64,000 nucleotides of DNA. Origin: Hofstenia miamia. Its lineage: Eukaryota > Xenacoelomorpha > Acoela > Hofsteniidae. The position numbers and the translations under genes are program-made. This document shows, piece after piece, positions 35,396 through 47,600 of the stretch (positions within the stretch are counted from its first letter, which is position 1; each line of letters begins with the position of its first letter). A model generated the notes under the pieces. That model had not been told where the DNA came from, ran no database searches, and saw only the letters and a program-made list of their open reading frames with translations. The DNA lies in the NCBI GenBank assembly GCA_900660155.1, contig CABFPE010000546.1:407533-471532 (forward strand), given 5' to 3'.

Positions 35396-35689
35396 GTTTA
35401 ATTTTACTTAGCGGTCCGTCGGTTTTTGTGGTGCTATGCCCCACGCATCATTGAAAGAGTTATTGTTAAAAAAATATTCATATTAATGATAAGCCATTTT
35501 GTGACTTTGAATTTTGTGATATAAGCAGATTCCTAAATTTGTTTTCACTCATCATCTTTTGGATTTGCAAAAAGATTACACAACAATTGTCTCCTAGAGA
35601 CACTTAGGGTATGTGATATCCCAAATATAGATCTTTAGCAGAGTTATGTATTAATCTATAGATCAGTTTATTGAATTTGCTGTATTAGC

Positions 35690-36690
35690 ATGTTGAGACC
35701 AAAAAGATTTTGTAGTGAAATTTCAAAAATGTTTGTTGCTCAAGCAATGTTAGAGGAAGGTGATGAGGAAGATGACATTCATATATTCGAAGACTTAAGT
35801 GATTCACATATTATAGCAGTTGAGGAGATTGATGGCATTAATGAAGACGAAATCACAATTCTGAATGCAGAACTGTTAGAAAATTTGCAACATCCTAGTG
35901 AGGAAAATGATGATGACCATGAACCAGAAACATCCAGCTATCTAATAAACTTTATATAGCAGCTTAAAAACTAAGATGGCCATGTTAACCGCCAAATCCC
36001 TTTGGTCGTACACCTCAGTGAAATATAATTAACTTCATTCGTGGATAAATTCAAGGAATAAATTCATTAAGAGAAAATGAGGCCTGTTTACTCTCCCTGC
36101 AGAGTAGTTTTCCAAAAATTCCTCATCACATGTAATGATTTTACAATAAAAATAATTAGCACGTAGAGTAGAAAAAAAGAAGAATTCGCAGCCAATGACT
36201 TTAACTGAACTCAAAGCCTTGTTATGATTTTTGATCTTACTTGGCGCATTTCTCCCTCGCAATACAAATGCTGATGAATTGTGGTCAGAAAGAGATGGTT
36301 TTGCAGTCTTCAGAGCATTTTTTACAAGGCATCGCTTTTTACAAATAATATCTTGTCTAAGATTTGAAGACAGCTTAAGAAGAAGTCGTCAAGATCTTTT
36401 GTCTCCAATTCAATGTATTTTTTATAGCTTTGTAAACAACTTACAACGCCATTATGTTCCTTCAGAATTACTTACTATTGACGAACAAGCGTTAGAATAA
36501 GCGAGGAAAGTTTGGCATTAATTTATATATATATTGAATGCGGAAATCTGTAGACGATTTGATCAAACAATTTATCTAATGGATTACATCTTAAAGCAGA
36601 CAAATGGTTCACTAGTATGCCATTGGTAGAAAAAATTATGCAAGGTTCGGGTTAAGATCTAACCATTGACGAAATTCTAGAGTGTAGATA
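35690..36690 (+). pseudogene. piggyBac transposase remnant
   Basis: An acidic N-terminal ORF (35690-35959; FEDLSDSHIIAVEEIDG) precedes the conserved core: LTELKALL, LILLGAFLPRNTNADELWS-like sequence, FFTRHRFLQIISCLRFED, YVPSELLTIDEQ (to 36500) and ADKWFTSMPLVEKIM (to about 36640), matching the DNWFTS motif of piggyBac transposases. Order and spacing are right for DDE_Tnp_1_7, but there are stops and frame changes and the C-terminal third with the Cys-rich domain is absent. The other tandem unit (40930 onward) lacks this block. Confidence 0.8.
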
Positions 36691-36754
36691 TATATATATA
36701 TATATATAACCTAATGAATATAAAATATTCATTAAAAAATTCATGTTTCCTATT

Positions 36755-39700
36755 CAGCAAATAATAAGCCCTAATTTACACAAAGCAGAGAACTTCCAGG
36801 TAAGTTAACATTTCGGTGCATTTCTTGTTCAATTTTCCTTTGAAAAGAAACAGAATGTTCAAACAAGTTATACTTTGAAATTACAAAAGGGTGTTGAGGA
36901 GAGTGAAAATCTGTAAACATTATAGAAAAGACTACATGTCCCAGTTTTCATCTCAATCCCTAACCATAAATATTATTTTCTCTAAAAAGCCTATCAGGCT
37001 CTACAATGAAAAAACATACTTTCTCCCTATAAAGCAGTATTCTCAAAAATATTATATACATCATAATATTGTCCTTTGTAGTAATGAGGGTGAAATAGGT
37101 ACGAAACATTTTCTGGACAAACCATACAACTTGACGCAGGTTACAGAGTTTTTACAAGAATATTGTCAGCTTGTGTCTTCAAACATTAATTTTTTCTGAA
37201 ATTCTACTACATTCTATTGAGCATATATCAGATATCAATTTCATAAACATTATTTTCATGATGAAATGAAAAATATTGTAATAGTTCTTTAAACTGCAAC
37301 GAACATTTTACTTGTCATTCTGTGCAATATATGGCTTGGTCTGTGCTTTAAAAAAAACGAACAATTGAGCAGTAGTGAGTGCTGTATAATTTGTAAACAA
37401 TATTGTGAAAATTAAAAACATATACTCTACTAAATCTTGATATATGTTTTCCCATTTCTGTGAGTAGGTTTTTAATATGTTTGGCAATAGAATGAAATAG
37501 TATGAATTAAATATACAGACCGGGTTTATGCTAGGTCGAAATTGTACCGAATTTTTCTACCCATTTTTTCTCTGGTTTCATCTGTGGGATCGCTTAGAGG
37601 AAATAAAGTCAAGATCTCTGCAATATTGCTGTCTTGTAAGAGGAAAATTGAATATTTTAGATGAAGTATTAGCATTTGTATGAAATCTGGAACCTGGCAA
37701 TTCAATGTGTAATTGCTTACGTATCACTTCAACTATTTGCATACAGATGTTATTAGTGCGTAACCATAAAGGAGCATGTCGGGCAACCGTACTCTCTCAT
37801 GAGCATGCTACTGAGGACATAGTTGTTCATTAGTAGTGAAGCTGAAATGAATATATAGAATTTTAGAAATTCCACTAGTCCTAAGTAATACTAAATTAAC
37901 GGTGTTTCAGTCTTCTTGAATGACTGAATATGATTTTACATGCTCACCAATAATACATTTGCTCATTCTGAGGCCTGTCTTTCACACAGACAAATGTAAT
38001 ATTTGTTAAGGAGTTTCCATCATTTGCTAAGACATTTATCCAAAACTCCCGATTTGAGGCTTTTTGGTAATTTAAGGATTTTAGCAACCTTCAGGCTTGA
38101 TATATTATTTGATTTAAAGGATGTGCTTAATGCTTCTAATGCCATAATACCCGAACATCACTAACACTAGGTTATGTATACATTTCTTACGAGATTCATC
38201 ACAAGAAAACAATGTGAATATATGGATGAGAATTGTAGCCTTAAAAATCTACCTGCTGGATGTGTTGGGACGGCTCTGGTTGGGTCCAGATAATTGAACC
38301 GTTAAAATGGCTTATGTATTTTTATGAGAACTTTTCAAAAAGGAATATTGTCTTTTGTAGAATAATCATGCTGCTTTCACTGTAATTAAGATTTGTAGTC
38401 GAGACCATACACAGGCATACGCAATATATTGACTATTTAAAATTGCATGCAATGCCAAATTATATCATTTCCATATATTGCTCTTATTAGCTGATTTTGA
38501 TTTGAAATTAATGTATTATATATTAATTTTTACAAAGTAATTTTTAGGAATTATGAACATATTTCTTTTTTCACAAATTTTTAATAACAGAGTTTTCTGT
38601 GGGATCCTACAACAAATACATACTGAAAGATGTATAAATATAAGATAATAATTTAACGGGTGCTTCAGCATTGGCAAGTAGTACAAATCAACGTTAGGCA
38701 AGCAAATACATTTAAGCAGCTTATTTAATCATTATAAATTAAATATAAAATATCTTTATATTTGAAATTCATTCTGGAGTTATTTTTAAAAATGAAATGT
38801 TCTCCTTATGCATGCATTTAATAAATCTAATTAAATTGAAATTATTACTAATTGCTGCAGTCTGCCCATGCCTTGATGACAATCCAATAGTCTGATATAA
38901 TCAAAATATTTAAAAAGCTTCTCTAAACCAATAAATAAGTTGTGTATTTCAAAATGTCAATTAAGTATTTCAAGATATTACAATCGAATACCTTTTTTGA
39001 TAGAAAACTTAAGCTATAATCCAATATAAATCTCTTCAAGATAAAATAGTTTATAGTAGAAACTTAGAGCAGACAATGACACTCATATTTTAAATAAATA
39101 AAATGGAAGCATATTTGAACTTTATCATAAAAATGTTTAAAATTATGGGTAGCATTGTATCTAGTTGATAGAACAACAAATATTTTACAATACTATCATG
39201 TTGTATTATAAGTATTTCAATACAATTTGAATATAAACATCATGTAAAAATTAGTTTGCATTGATGCAATATATCTACAATGGATTATTTTGAATTTTAT
39301 TAGTTTTGATATATTAATAATTAGAAATCTAACCACACAAGTAGTAGTCAAAACCTCGCCATGACCATTGTCGGACATTGTGTAGGCTGCACTGCAATGG
39401 ATAATGTTATTTTAATGAAAAGGTCTTTATGGGATAGCCATATGAGGTAGAATTTTTATACTGATTTGCTTTCCTAACTATCAATTCAATTGATTAAGCA
39501 ATACATCTAAGCAGCTGGAGGGCAAACATTAGGCTAACCTGTTTATATTTTAGGTCCACAATGCTAAGAAGTAACATTTTTACGATGTGATTACGTGATC
39601 TCCCCATTACTTGTTTAGCTCATTATCTGTGGAAAATGCTAAAAAATATTACTACAAAATAAAAACGTTTTTCAAATATGATAAGCAATCATTTGTCAGA

Positions 39701-40220
39701 ATTATACTATTTGTATAATGTTTTCAGTATCTTTAAGGGAAAATGGAAACAATAGCATTAATCACGAATTATTCTTTATATTGAAGAAAATTATCATTAC
39801 AATATTCAGCAAATGGATGTAAAATAATACAATATAAAAAAATCCTTAACTTTGAATTGAAGTTATCTCTCTATAACCAAAGTACAATTAAATATTTTCT
39901 AGTTTACCTAATATTTATTTTTCTTAACACAAAATAGAATGCTTCCTTTTTTGCCTAAATAATACAAGGCTGATATTTTTAACAATTAATTTATAAATTC
40001 AGAACTCCACCAAAAAATCATGTTTTTGTAAAAAATATAAGTTGTTTTATTTAATATTTAGTGCAATTGATGAAATTGTGTTAGAATTGATAAAATCTAT
40101 TTTGAATAAAAGCAAAAAATTCAAATTTTGTTTATTTGATACATTGCTGTATTTCCTCATATATGTTACCTTTAGGTTTTATGCTTAAAACCCTTACAGC
40201 AAGAATTTGTATATATATAA
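36755..40220. repeat. Tandem unit B: extra copy of the main gene's 3' flank
   Basis: Near-copy of 40930-44354 in the same orientation, offset about 4.18 kb (for example 38516 pairs with 42695), and inverted relative to about 28060-31342. It belongs to the contig 32513-40605, while unit A belongs to the contig starting at 40607. It has an extra 30-odd-base piece near 38865 and other small differences. No gene is supported apart from the ORF at 36996-37199. Confidence 0.85.
36996..37199 (+). CDS. Second copy of the YNEKTYFLPIKQ ORF
   Basis: RLYNEKTYFLPIKQYSQKYY, LCSNEGEIGTKHFLDK, TEFLQEYCQLVSSNINFF then stop. Same frame as 41175-41369 and the minus-strand 31034-31265. Function unknown; it may be a terminal exon of a gene whose other parts are not here. 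Confidence 0.3.
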   Translation, partial: RLYNEKTYFLPIKQYSQKYYIHHNIVLCSNEGEIGTKHFLDKPYNLTQVTEFLQEYCQLVSSNINFF

Positions 40221-40605
40221 ATCGCATGGGGCAAGATCTGGGCTGTAGGGTGGGTGCACCACTGGTTTCAGGCGGTTTTTGGTGATGAAATCCCTCGTTT
40301 TGGCAGCTGTGTGGCTTGAGGCATTGTCATGGTGGATGTGGATGCGACCATCTCGAAGTCTTTGTGGCTTCGTGGCGGCGACGCTCTGCAGAACTCGAGG
40401 CAGGACTTGTTCAGTATAGAAGCCAGTATTCACATTCTGTCCTTTGGGCACCATAACCACCTCCACGGGACCATTGATGGAGAGAAAAACCACAAACATC
40501 TGCTTCCGGGATCTGACCCCTGAGCGCAGAACCATTGGTCAAGGGTCTTCAGGGCTCAACCATTCCTTGTTCTGATGCTTGTGGGGCACTTGAAAGTAAT
40601 AAAAC
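40221..40605 (-). pseudogene. mariner transposase fragment
   Basis: Minus-strand translation gives FVVFLSINGPVEVVMVPKGQ, NVNTGFYTEQVLPRVLQ, HIHHDNASSHTAAKTRDF and HPPYSPDLAPCD. The last two Asp residues are 34 residues apart, the D34D signature of mariner. The first third, with the helix-turn-helix domain, is missing. The fragment ends right after the last catalytic Asp, joined to flank sequence at a TATATATA stretch, and its other side stops at the single n (40606). A stop lies just upstream of the open part. A 90-bp piece of the same sequence is at 44355-44444. Confidence 0.85.
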
Positions 40606-40606
40606 N

Positions 40607-40929
40607 CATCCCACTATCAAAAAAATACCGGTATGATTTACGTGCTAATCAGAATTCTAATTCCGATGCAATTATTTCAATTGCTGAAAAAATTTCCTCA
40701 AATATATCTTAAAATAAATCCAAGTTGTATAGCTCTTCTAAATTTAAGCAAAGCTTTTAATTCAATGAATTTTGAAATTTTAGCGATTAAGCTTAAAATT
40801 TACGGATTTTACCATAGGTTCTTTAGTTTTAATAAACAGTATGTAATCTAATTACAATAAAACCAATCGAGGAGTGCTTCAAGACACAGTAAAAGGTTTA
40901 ATTTTATTTGCAATATATGTAAATGACAG
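40607..40929 (+). mobile_element. LINE reverse transcriptase fragment, second copy
   Basis: Near-copy of 34841-35165, including ALLNLSKAFNSMNFEIL. It stops at AATGACAG, and unit A sequence (CAAATAATTAACACT) follows directly, so the 1.6 kb containing piggyBac in the other unit is absent here, with a short CAGCAAATAAT microhomology at the junction. Confidence 0.8.
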
Positions 40930-43900
40930 CAAATAATTAACACTAATTTACACCAAGCAGAGAACCTCCAGTTAAGTTAACATTTCGGTGCATTTCTTGT
41001 TCAACTTTCCTTTGAAAAGAAACAGAATGTTCAAACAAGTTATACTTTGAAATTACAAAAGGGTGTTGAGGAGAGTGAAAATCTGTAAACATTATAGAAA
41101 AGACTACATGTCCCAGTTTAGATTCATCATCTGAATCCCTAACCATAAATATTATTTTCTCTAAAACGCCCATCAGGCTCTACAATGAAAAAACATACTT
41201 TCTCCCTATAAAGCAGTCTTCTCAAAAATATTATATAGATCATAATATTGTCCTTTGTAGTAATGAGGGTGAAATAGGTACGAAACATTTTCTGGACAAA
41301 CCATACAACTTGACGCAGGTTACAGAATTTTTACAAGAACATTGTCAACTTGTGTCTTCAAAAAATTAATTTTTTCTGAAATTCTACTACATTCTATTGA
41401 GCAGATATCAGATATCAATTTCATAAACATTATTTTCATGATGAAATGAAAAATATTGTAATAGTTCTTTAAACTGCAACGAACATTTTACTTGTCATTC
41501 TGTGCAATATATGGCTTGGTCTGTGCTTTAAAAAAAAACGAACAATTGAGCAGTAGTGAGTGCTGTATAATTTGTAAACAATATTGTGAAAATTAAAAAC
41601 ATATACTCTACTAAATCTTGATAGATGTTTTCCCATTTCTGGGTGTAAGTTTTTTATATGTTTGGCAATAGAATGAAATAGTATGAATTAAATATACAGA
41701 CCGGGTTTATGCTAGGTCGAAATTGTACCGAATTTTTCTACCCAATTTTTCTCTGGTTTCATCTGTGGGATCGCTTAGAGAAAATAAAGTCAAGATCTCT
41801 GCAATATTGCAGTCTTGGAAGAGGAAAATTGAATATTTTAGATGAAGTATTAGCATTTGTATGAAATCTGGAACCTGACAATTCAATGTGTAATTGCTTA
41901 CGTATCACTTCAACTATTTGATTACAAATGTTATTAGTAGCGTAACCATAAAGGAGCATGTCGGGCAACCGTGCTCTCTCATGGCCATGTCACTGATGAC
42001 ATAGTTGTTCATTAGTAGTGGAGTTGAAATGATTATATAGCATTTTAGAAATTCCACTAGAATAAAGTAATACTAAATTAACGGTGTTTCTGTCTTGAAT
42101 GACTGAATATGATTTTACATGCTCAATAATAATATATTTGCTCATTCAGGGGCCTGTCTTCCACACAGACAAATGTAATATTTGTTAAGGAGTTTCCATC
42201 AATTGCTAAAAAAGTTATCCAAAACTCCCGATTTGAGGCTTTTTTGGTAATTTAAGGATTTTAGCAACCTTCAGGCTTGATATATTATTTGATTTAAAGG
42301 ATGTGCTTAATGCTTCTAATGCCATAATACCCGAACATCACTAACACTAGGTTATGTATACATTTCTTACGAGATTCATCACAAGAAAACAATGTGGATA
42401 TATGATGAGAATTGTAGCCTTAAAAATCTACCTGCTGGATGCGTTGGGACGGCCCTGGTTGGGTCCAGATAATTGAACCGTTAAAATGGCTTATGTATTT
42501 TTATGAGAACTTTTCAAAAAGGAATATTGTCTTTTGGAGAATAATCATGCTGCTTTCACTGTAATTAAGATTTGTAGTCGAGACCATACACAGGCATACG
42601 CAATATATTGACTATTTAAAATTGCATGCAATGCCAAATTATATCATTTCCATATATTGCTCTTATTAGCTGATTTTGATTTGAAATTAATGTATTATAT
42701 ATTAATTTTTACAAAGTAATTTTTAGGAATTATGAACATATTTCTTTTTTCACAAATTTTTAATAACAGAGTTTTCTGTGGGATCCTACAACAAATACAT
42801 ACTGAAAGATGTATAAATATAAGATAATAATTTAACGGGTGCTTCAGCATTGGCAAGTAGTACAAATCAACGTTAGGCAAGCAAATACATTTAAGCAGCT
42901 TATTTAATCATTATAAATTAAATATAAAATATCTTTATATTTGAAATTCATTCTGGAGTTATTTTTAAAAATGTAATGTTCTCCTTCTGCATGCATTTAA
43001 TAAATCTAATTAAATTGAAATTATTACACAATTCAATCCAATCGTCTGATATAATCAAAATATTTAAAAAGCTTCTGTAAACCAATCGATAAGTTGTGTA
43101 TTTCAAAATGTCAACAATCGAATACATTTTTTGATAGAAAACTTAAGCTATAATCCATATAAATCTCTTCAAGATAAAAAAGTTTATAGTAGAAACTTAG
43201 AGCAGACAATGACACTCATATTTTAAATAAATAAAATGGAAGCATATTTGAACTTTATCATAAAAATGTTTAAAATTATGGTAAGCATTGTATCTAGTTG
43301 ATAGAACAACAAATATTTTACAATACTATCATGTTGTATTATAAGTATTTCAATACAATTTAAATATAAACATCATGTAAAAATTAGTTTGCATTGATGC
43401 AATATATCTACAATGGATTATTTTGAATTTTATTAGTTTTGATATATTAATAATTAGAAATCTAACCACACAAGTAGTAGTCAAAACCTCGCCATGACCA
43501 TTGTCGGACATTGTGTAGGCTGCACTGCAATGGATAATGTTATTTTAATGAAAAGGTCTTTATGGGATAGCCATATGAGGTAGAATTTTTATACTGATTT
43601 GCTTTCCTAACTATCAATTCAATTGATTAAGCAATACATCTAAGCAGCTGGAGGGCAAACATTAGGCTAACCTGTTTATATTTTAGGTCCACAATGCTAA
43701 GGAGTAACATTTTTACGATGTGATTATGTGATCTCCCCATTACTTGTTTAGCTCATTATCTGTGGAAAATGCTAAAAAATATTACTACAAAATAAAAACG
43801 TTTTTCAAATATGATAAGCAATCATTTGTCAGAATTATACTATTTGTATAATGTTTTCAGTATCTTTAAGGGAAAATGGAAACAATAGCATTAATCACGA

Positions 43901-44354
43901 ATTATTCTTTATATTGAAGAAAATTATCATTACAATATTCAGGAAATGGATGTAAAATAATACAATATAAAAAAATCCTTAACTTTGAATTGAAGTTATC
44001 TCTCTATAACCAAAGTACAATTAAATATTTTCTAGTTTACCTAATATTTATTTTTCTTAACACAAAATAGAATGCTTCCTTTTTTGCCTAAATAATACAA
44101 GGCTGATATTTTTAACAATTAATTTATAAATTCAGAACTCCACCCAAAAAATCATGTTTTTGTAAAAAATATAAGTTGTTTTATTTAATATTTAGTGCAA
44201 TTGATGAAATTGTGTTAGAATTGATAAAATCTATTTTGAATAAAAGCAAAAAATTCAAATTTTGTTTATTTGATACATTGCTGTATTTCCTCACATATGT
44301 TACCTTTAGGTTTTATGCTTAAAACCCTTACAGCAAGAATTTGTATATATATAA
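40930..44354. repeat. Tandem unit A: 3' flank of the intact gene
   Basis: Inverted match to about 28060-31342 and direct match to unit B. Contains no supported gene except the ORF at 41175-41369. It leads into the mariner scrap at 44355 and the intact gene's 3' end. Confidence 0.85.
41175..41369 (+). CDS. Third copy of the YNEKTYFLPIKQ ORF
   Basis: RLYNEKTYFLPIKQSSQKYY, LCSNEGEIGTKHFLDK, TEFLQEHCQLVSSKN then stop; slightly shorter C-terminus than the other copies. Function unknown. Confidence 0.3.
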   Translation, partial: RLYNEKTYFLPIKQSSQKYYIDHNIVLCSNEGEIGTKHFLDKPYNLTQVTEFLQEHCQLVSSKN

Positions 44355-44444
44355 ATCGCATGGGGCAAGATCTGGGCTGTAGGGTGGGTGCACCACTGGT
44401 TTCAGGCGGTTTTTGGTGATGAAATCCCTCGTTTTGGCAGCTGT
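44355..44444 (-). pseudogene. Short mariner transposase scrap
   Basis: Same sequence as the end of 40221-40605 (encodes the PPYSPDLAPCD part and a few residues before). In the left arm the matching place (about 27971-28065) holds about 95 bases of unrelated sequence instead, so the scrap came with a local replacement, not a clean insertion. Confidence 0.75.
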
Positions 44445-44601
44445 CATTCTTGAAGAAGAAGCTTAATAAATTTTAAGACAAATAAATTTTTCTTTGATGG
44501 TTACAGATAATTTTGTTTTATAAACTGTTTACAAATTAGCAATAATCAGTAATATACAGTGCAGAAGAAATGCTGCAACTGTTACTGAATAAGTTCCCAA
44601 T

Positions 44602-47600
44602 TTAATTTTTCAGCAGAACACAGTAAGGATTTGCATTTTCTGGATTTTCTGTCATTAAAATTTCTTTGAGATGAAATCCTTTTGAATCAAGATATTTAAA
44701 TAATCTAACTTTCTTTATAAAATTGATAAAACTTTCAAGTTTGATACTTTTAAATTTTGCATACAGAATCGCCTTTCCATCAAATTTTTTAATGTACTTG
44801 TATTTGCCTTTCACACTACAATAGGATAGGCTCAATATATTTTTAATGAACACTATGAAGTTAAACCAATTATTGAATCCATCTGGATATTTAGAAAATT
44901 CTATTCTAATCCAAAGCTTATGCTTGTCATGGTCAGTATCTACGTTATTATTTTTCTCATAGACTGTACTTAAAATATTTTGAGAGTTTACATCTAAATT
45001 AGTGAGTTCTTGAATGTTGAAGTTATCCAACTTGTTGATTATATCAATGTAGCACCTGTAGAAGTCAATAAATAAAGCAGATATAGCAAACTCTAAGCTT
45101 TGCATTCCAATTGGACTTTTCTCATTGTGGAGTAGAATTCCAAACGAGTGAATAACTCCAGGACTCTCTGCAATCAAGATCTCATCTAATTCAAATTTAT
45201 GTAAATGAAGAAATTTGAAAATTCCACTTTCTTCAATGTGAATTTCTTTTTGGAATTTTGCTGCAATGTTTATGAGTTGAACATCTGTAATCAATGCATA
45301 AACAATAGTTTTTCCATCAACTTCTTCTTCATATTTAATATTGACTTTAGCTTGGAAAAAATATTGAGTAAGTAATGCTCCCAATCCTGTTTGAAATTCT
45401 GAAAATTCCATTCTAATAATTAGATAATATATGTGTTGGGTCTTGTAAAAAAATGGCGCTAGCAAGTTCTTTTGACGAATAATTTGAAGAAAATTTTTTG
45501 AGTCAAATGTAATTTTTTCTAATATTGGGTTATCGAAAAAGCTTACTGCATCAAGATAACCTCTTACCAAGTCTGTATAGAGTGCACAGATATTTGAGTT
45601 AAAGTTGTATTTTTTAATGAGATCATTAAGTATACTTTTAATGCATTTGAAATTGCCAACTTTTTGAAAGGGCAATGGAAGCAATTGTACTTTTGCATTA
45701 TTTAATTCCATTTTCTTAAGCAGAATTCCATAAGGACGAAACGATTCTGGTTTCTTCACACTTAAAATTTTACTGTTAATTGATTTTGTGTCCATTGGAT
45801 CAAGACAAACTTGTAAGCATATTTTATAACCATGTATTTCTTTCATATTTTCCTCAGATGCAGTTATTGAACAATATCTTTTACTATTATAAATCGAATG
45901 GAAATTTGGTATATATCCTTCATAAAAAATATTAGACAAAACATCTTTAAAAAATTCCCAATTCCATGCAAATGCAAAATTATTTTCATCATCATTTTCT
46001 GAGCTATGAAATGCTCTGTACCAGTTATCTTCATGCCCAAATGGTTTCAACCATTTATTATCAGAATAATTATTTAAGACATTTAGACAGTAACTTTGAA
46101 AACCTTTTGGTTGTGTGTAGGTCAACTTACTTCCTGTTGGACCAATTTCAAATGTTTTTTCATCTTCAAAATTTGTATGACCCTCTTCATCAAAATCATC
46201 TAAATTGAATCCTTTGAAACAAATAAATTCACAAATTTTAGCTTGCTTAAAGTCGTCTATTTTACGCAAATTTTCTTTAATATATTCCAGATTGGAATTT
46301 TTAAAAATTGCGCATATATCTAATTTATTATTAATTTCTTTCTCATACTTGAGATTTATTTTTGCTTGGCTAAAATACTTCGACAAACCCTCTTGAAGAG
46401 AATATTCATTATCCCATTTACAAAATTCATTTGGAAAACCTGAAAATTCCATTCTAACTGAAAAAATAGTTTCAGCTTGTTTCTTTTCAAAACAATTGAA
46501 GTAATTTTTTTCAAAGATGATTTGTAATTTGCTTAAGAGGTTTGAACTTATTTGGTTTGGATTATCCAACAAATTTAAAACATCTACTTGACCACTATAT
46601 ACCCCATCATTAACAACATCTGGGTTCTCTTGAAAGTTCTCCTTTGTAATTCTATAATCCAATACTTTTTCTATTCCTAAACCACTATCCCTTATTTCTT
46701 TTGACAAAGAAATCATATGGATCTTTTCATTGAAAGTTTCTTTCTTCTTAATAAGAATTCCATATGGACGAAAGGCTTTGGGATTAGTTACAAGAAGGAT
46801 ATCATTTTCATCAATTTTTTCAGTAAACACAGGATCCAAACAAACTTGTAATCCAAACACATATCCATATAATTCACCCATGTATTGTTCATCAATCTTT
46901 GTAGAACAATAAATGCCAGAACGATTAGCACCGTCTTCTGATTCTTCAGCATAAGCATTGTTTATTGCAAATTCAACACCATTTTTGATTATATTTTTTA
47001 AGGCAAATCGGCTGATTTCATTATCCCCTCTTTGAGGCATTCTCTTTATATGTCTATCTGTTTTACATTCATTTTCATTTGATTCTCCAGTTTCATACTT
47101 GCACTTTAAAAAATTTCCTGCATTCCCTGTACCATGAAAACCTCTGTACCAGTTGCCATCATCCTGAAAAGGATGCAACCAATTAATTCCTCCTTCATAT
47201 TTTCCTAAGACACTTAAACCATATCTGTGATACCCTTTTGGCTGCGTATATGAGATTTTCTTCTTGTCTGGTCCTATGTCAAATGTTTTATTATTGTCAA
47301 ACGTTGTGTGACCTCTTTTATCAAAATCGTTTTTTGACAATCCCTTGAAACATAGAAATTCATGAACACCTGCTTGAAAAGGATGCAACCAATTAATTCC
47401 TCCTTCATATTTTCCTAAGACACTTAAACCATATCTGCGATACCCTTTTGGCTGCGTATATGAGATTTTCTTTCCGGGTTTTCCTATTTTAAATGTTTCA
47501 TCATTGTCAAACGTTCTGTGGCCTTTTTTGTCAAAATCATTTTTTGACAATCCCTTGAAACATAGAAATTCATGAACACCTGCTTGATTGAAGCAATTTA

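Noticed and set aside
35690-35959. Acidic ORF as an independent host gene
   Set aside because: Its position just before the piggyBac core and its acidic N-terminal character fit the N-terminus of the same transposase.
30455-41968. 66-aa ORF MLLYGYATNN in both arms
   Set aside because: The third copy at 37580-37790 is shifted, and nothing similar is known to me, so coding is not supported.
29532-42880. The same 61-aa ORF found three times (29532, 38516, 42695)
   Set aside because: The identity follows from near-identical non-coding DNA in the three units; no domain, no codon bias and no acceptable gene context.
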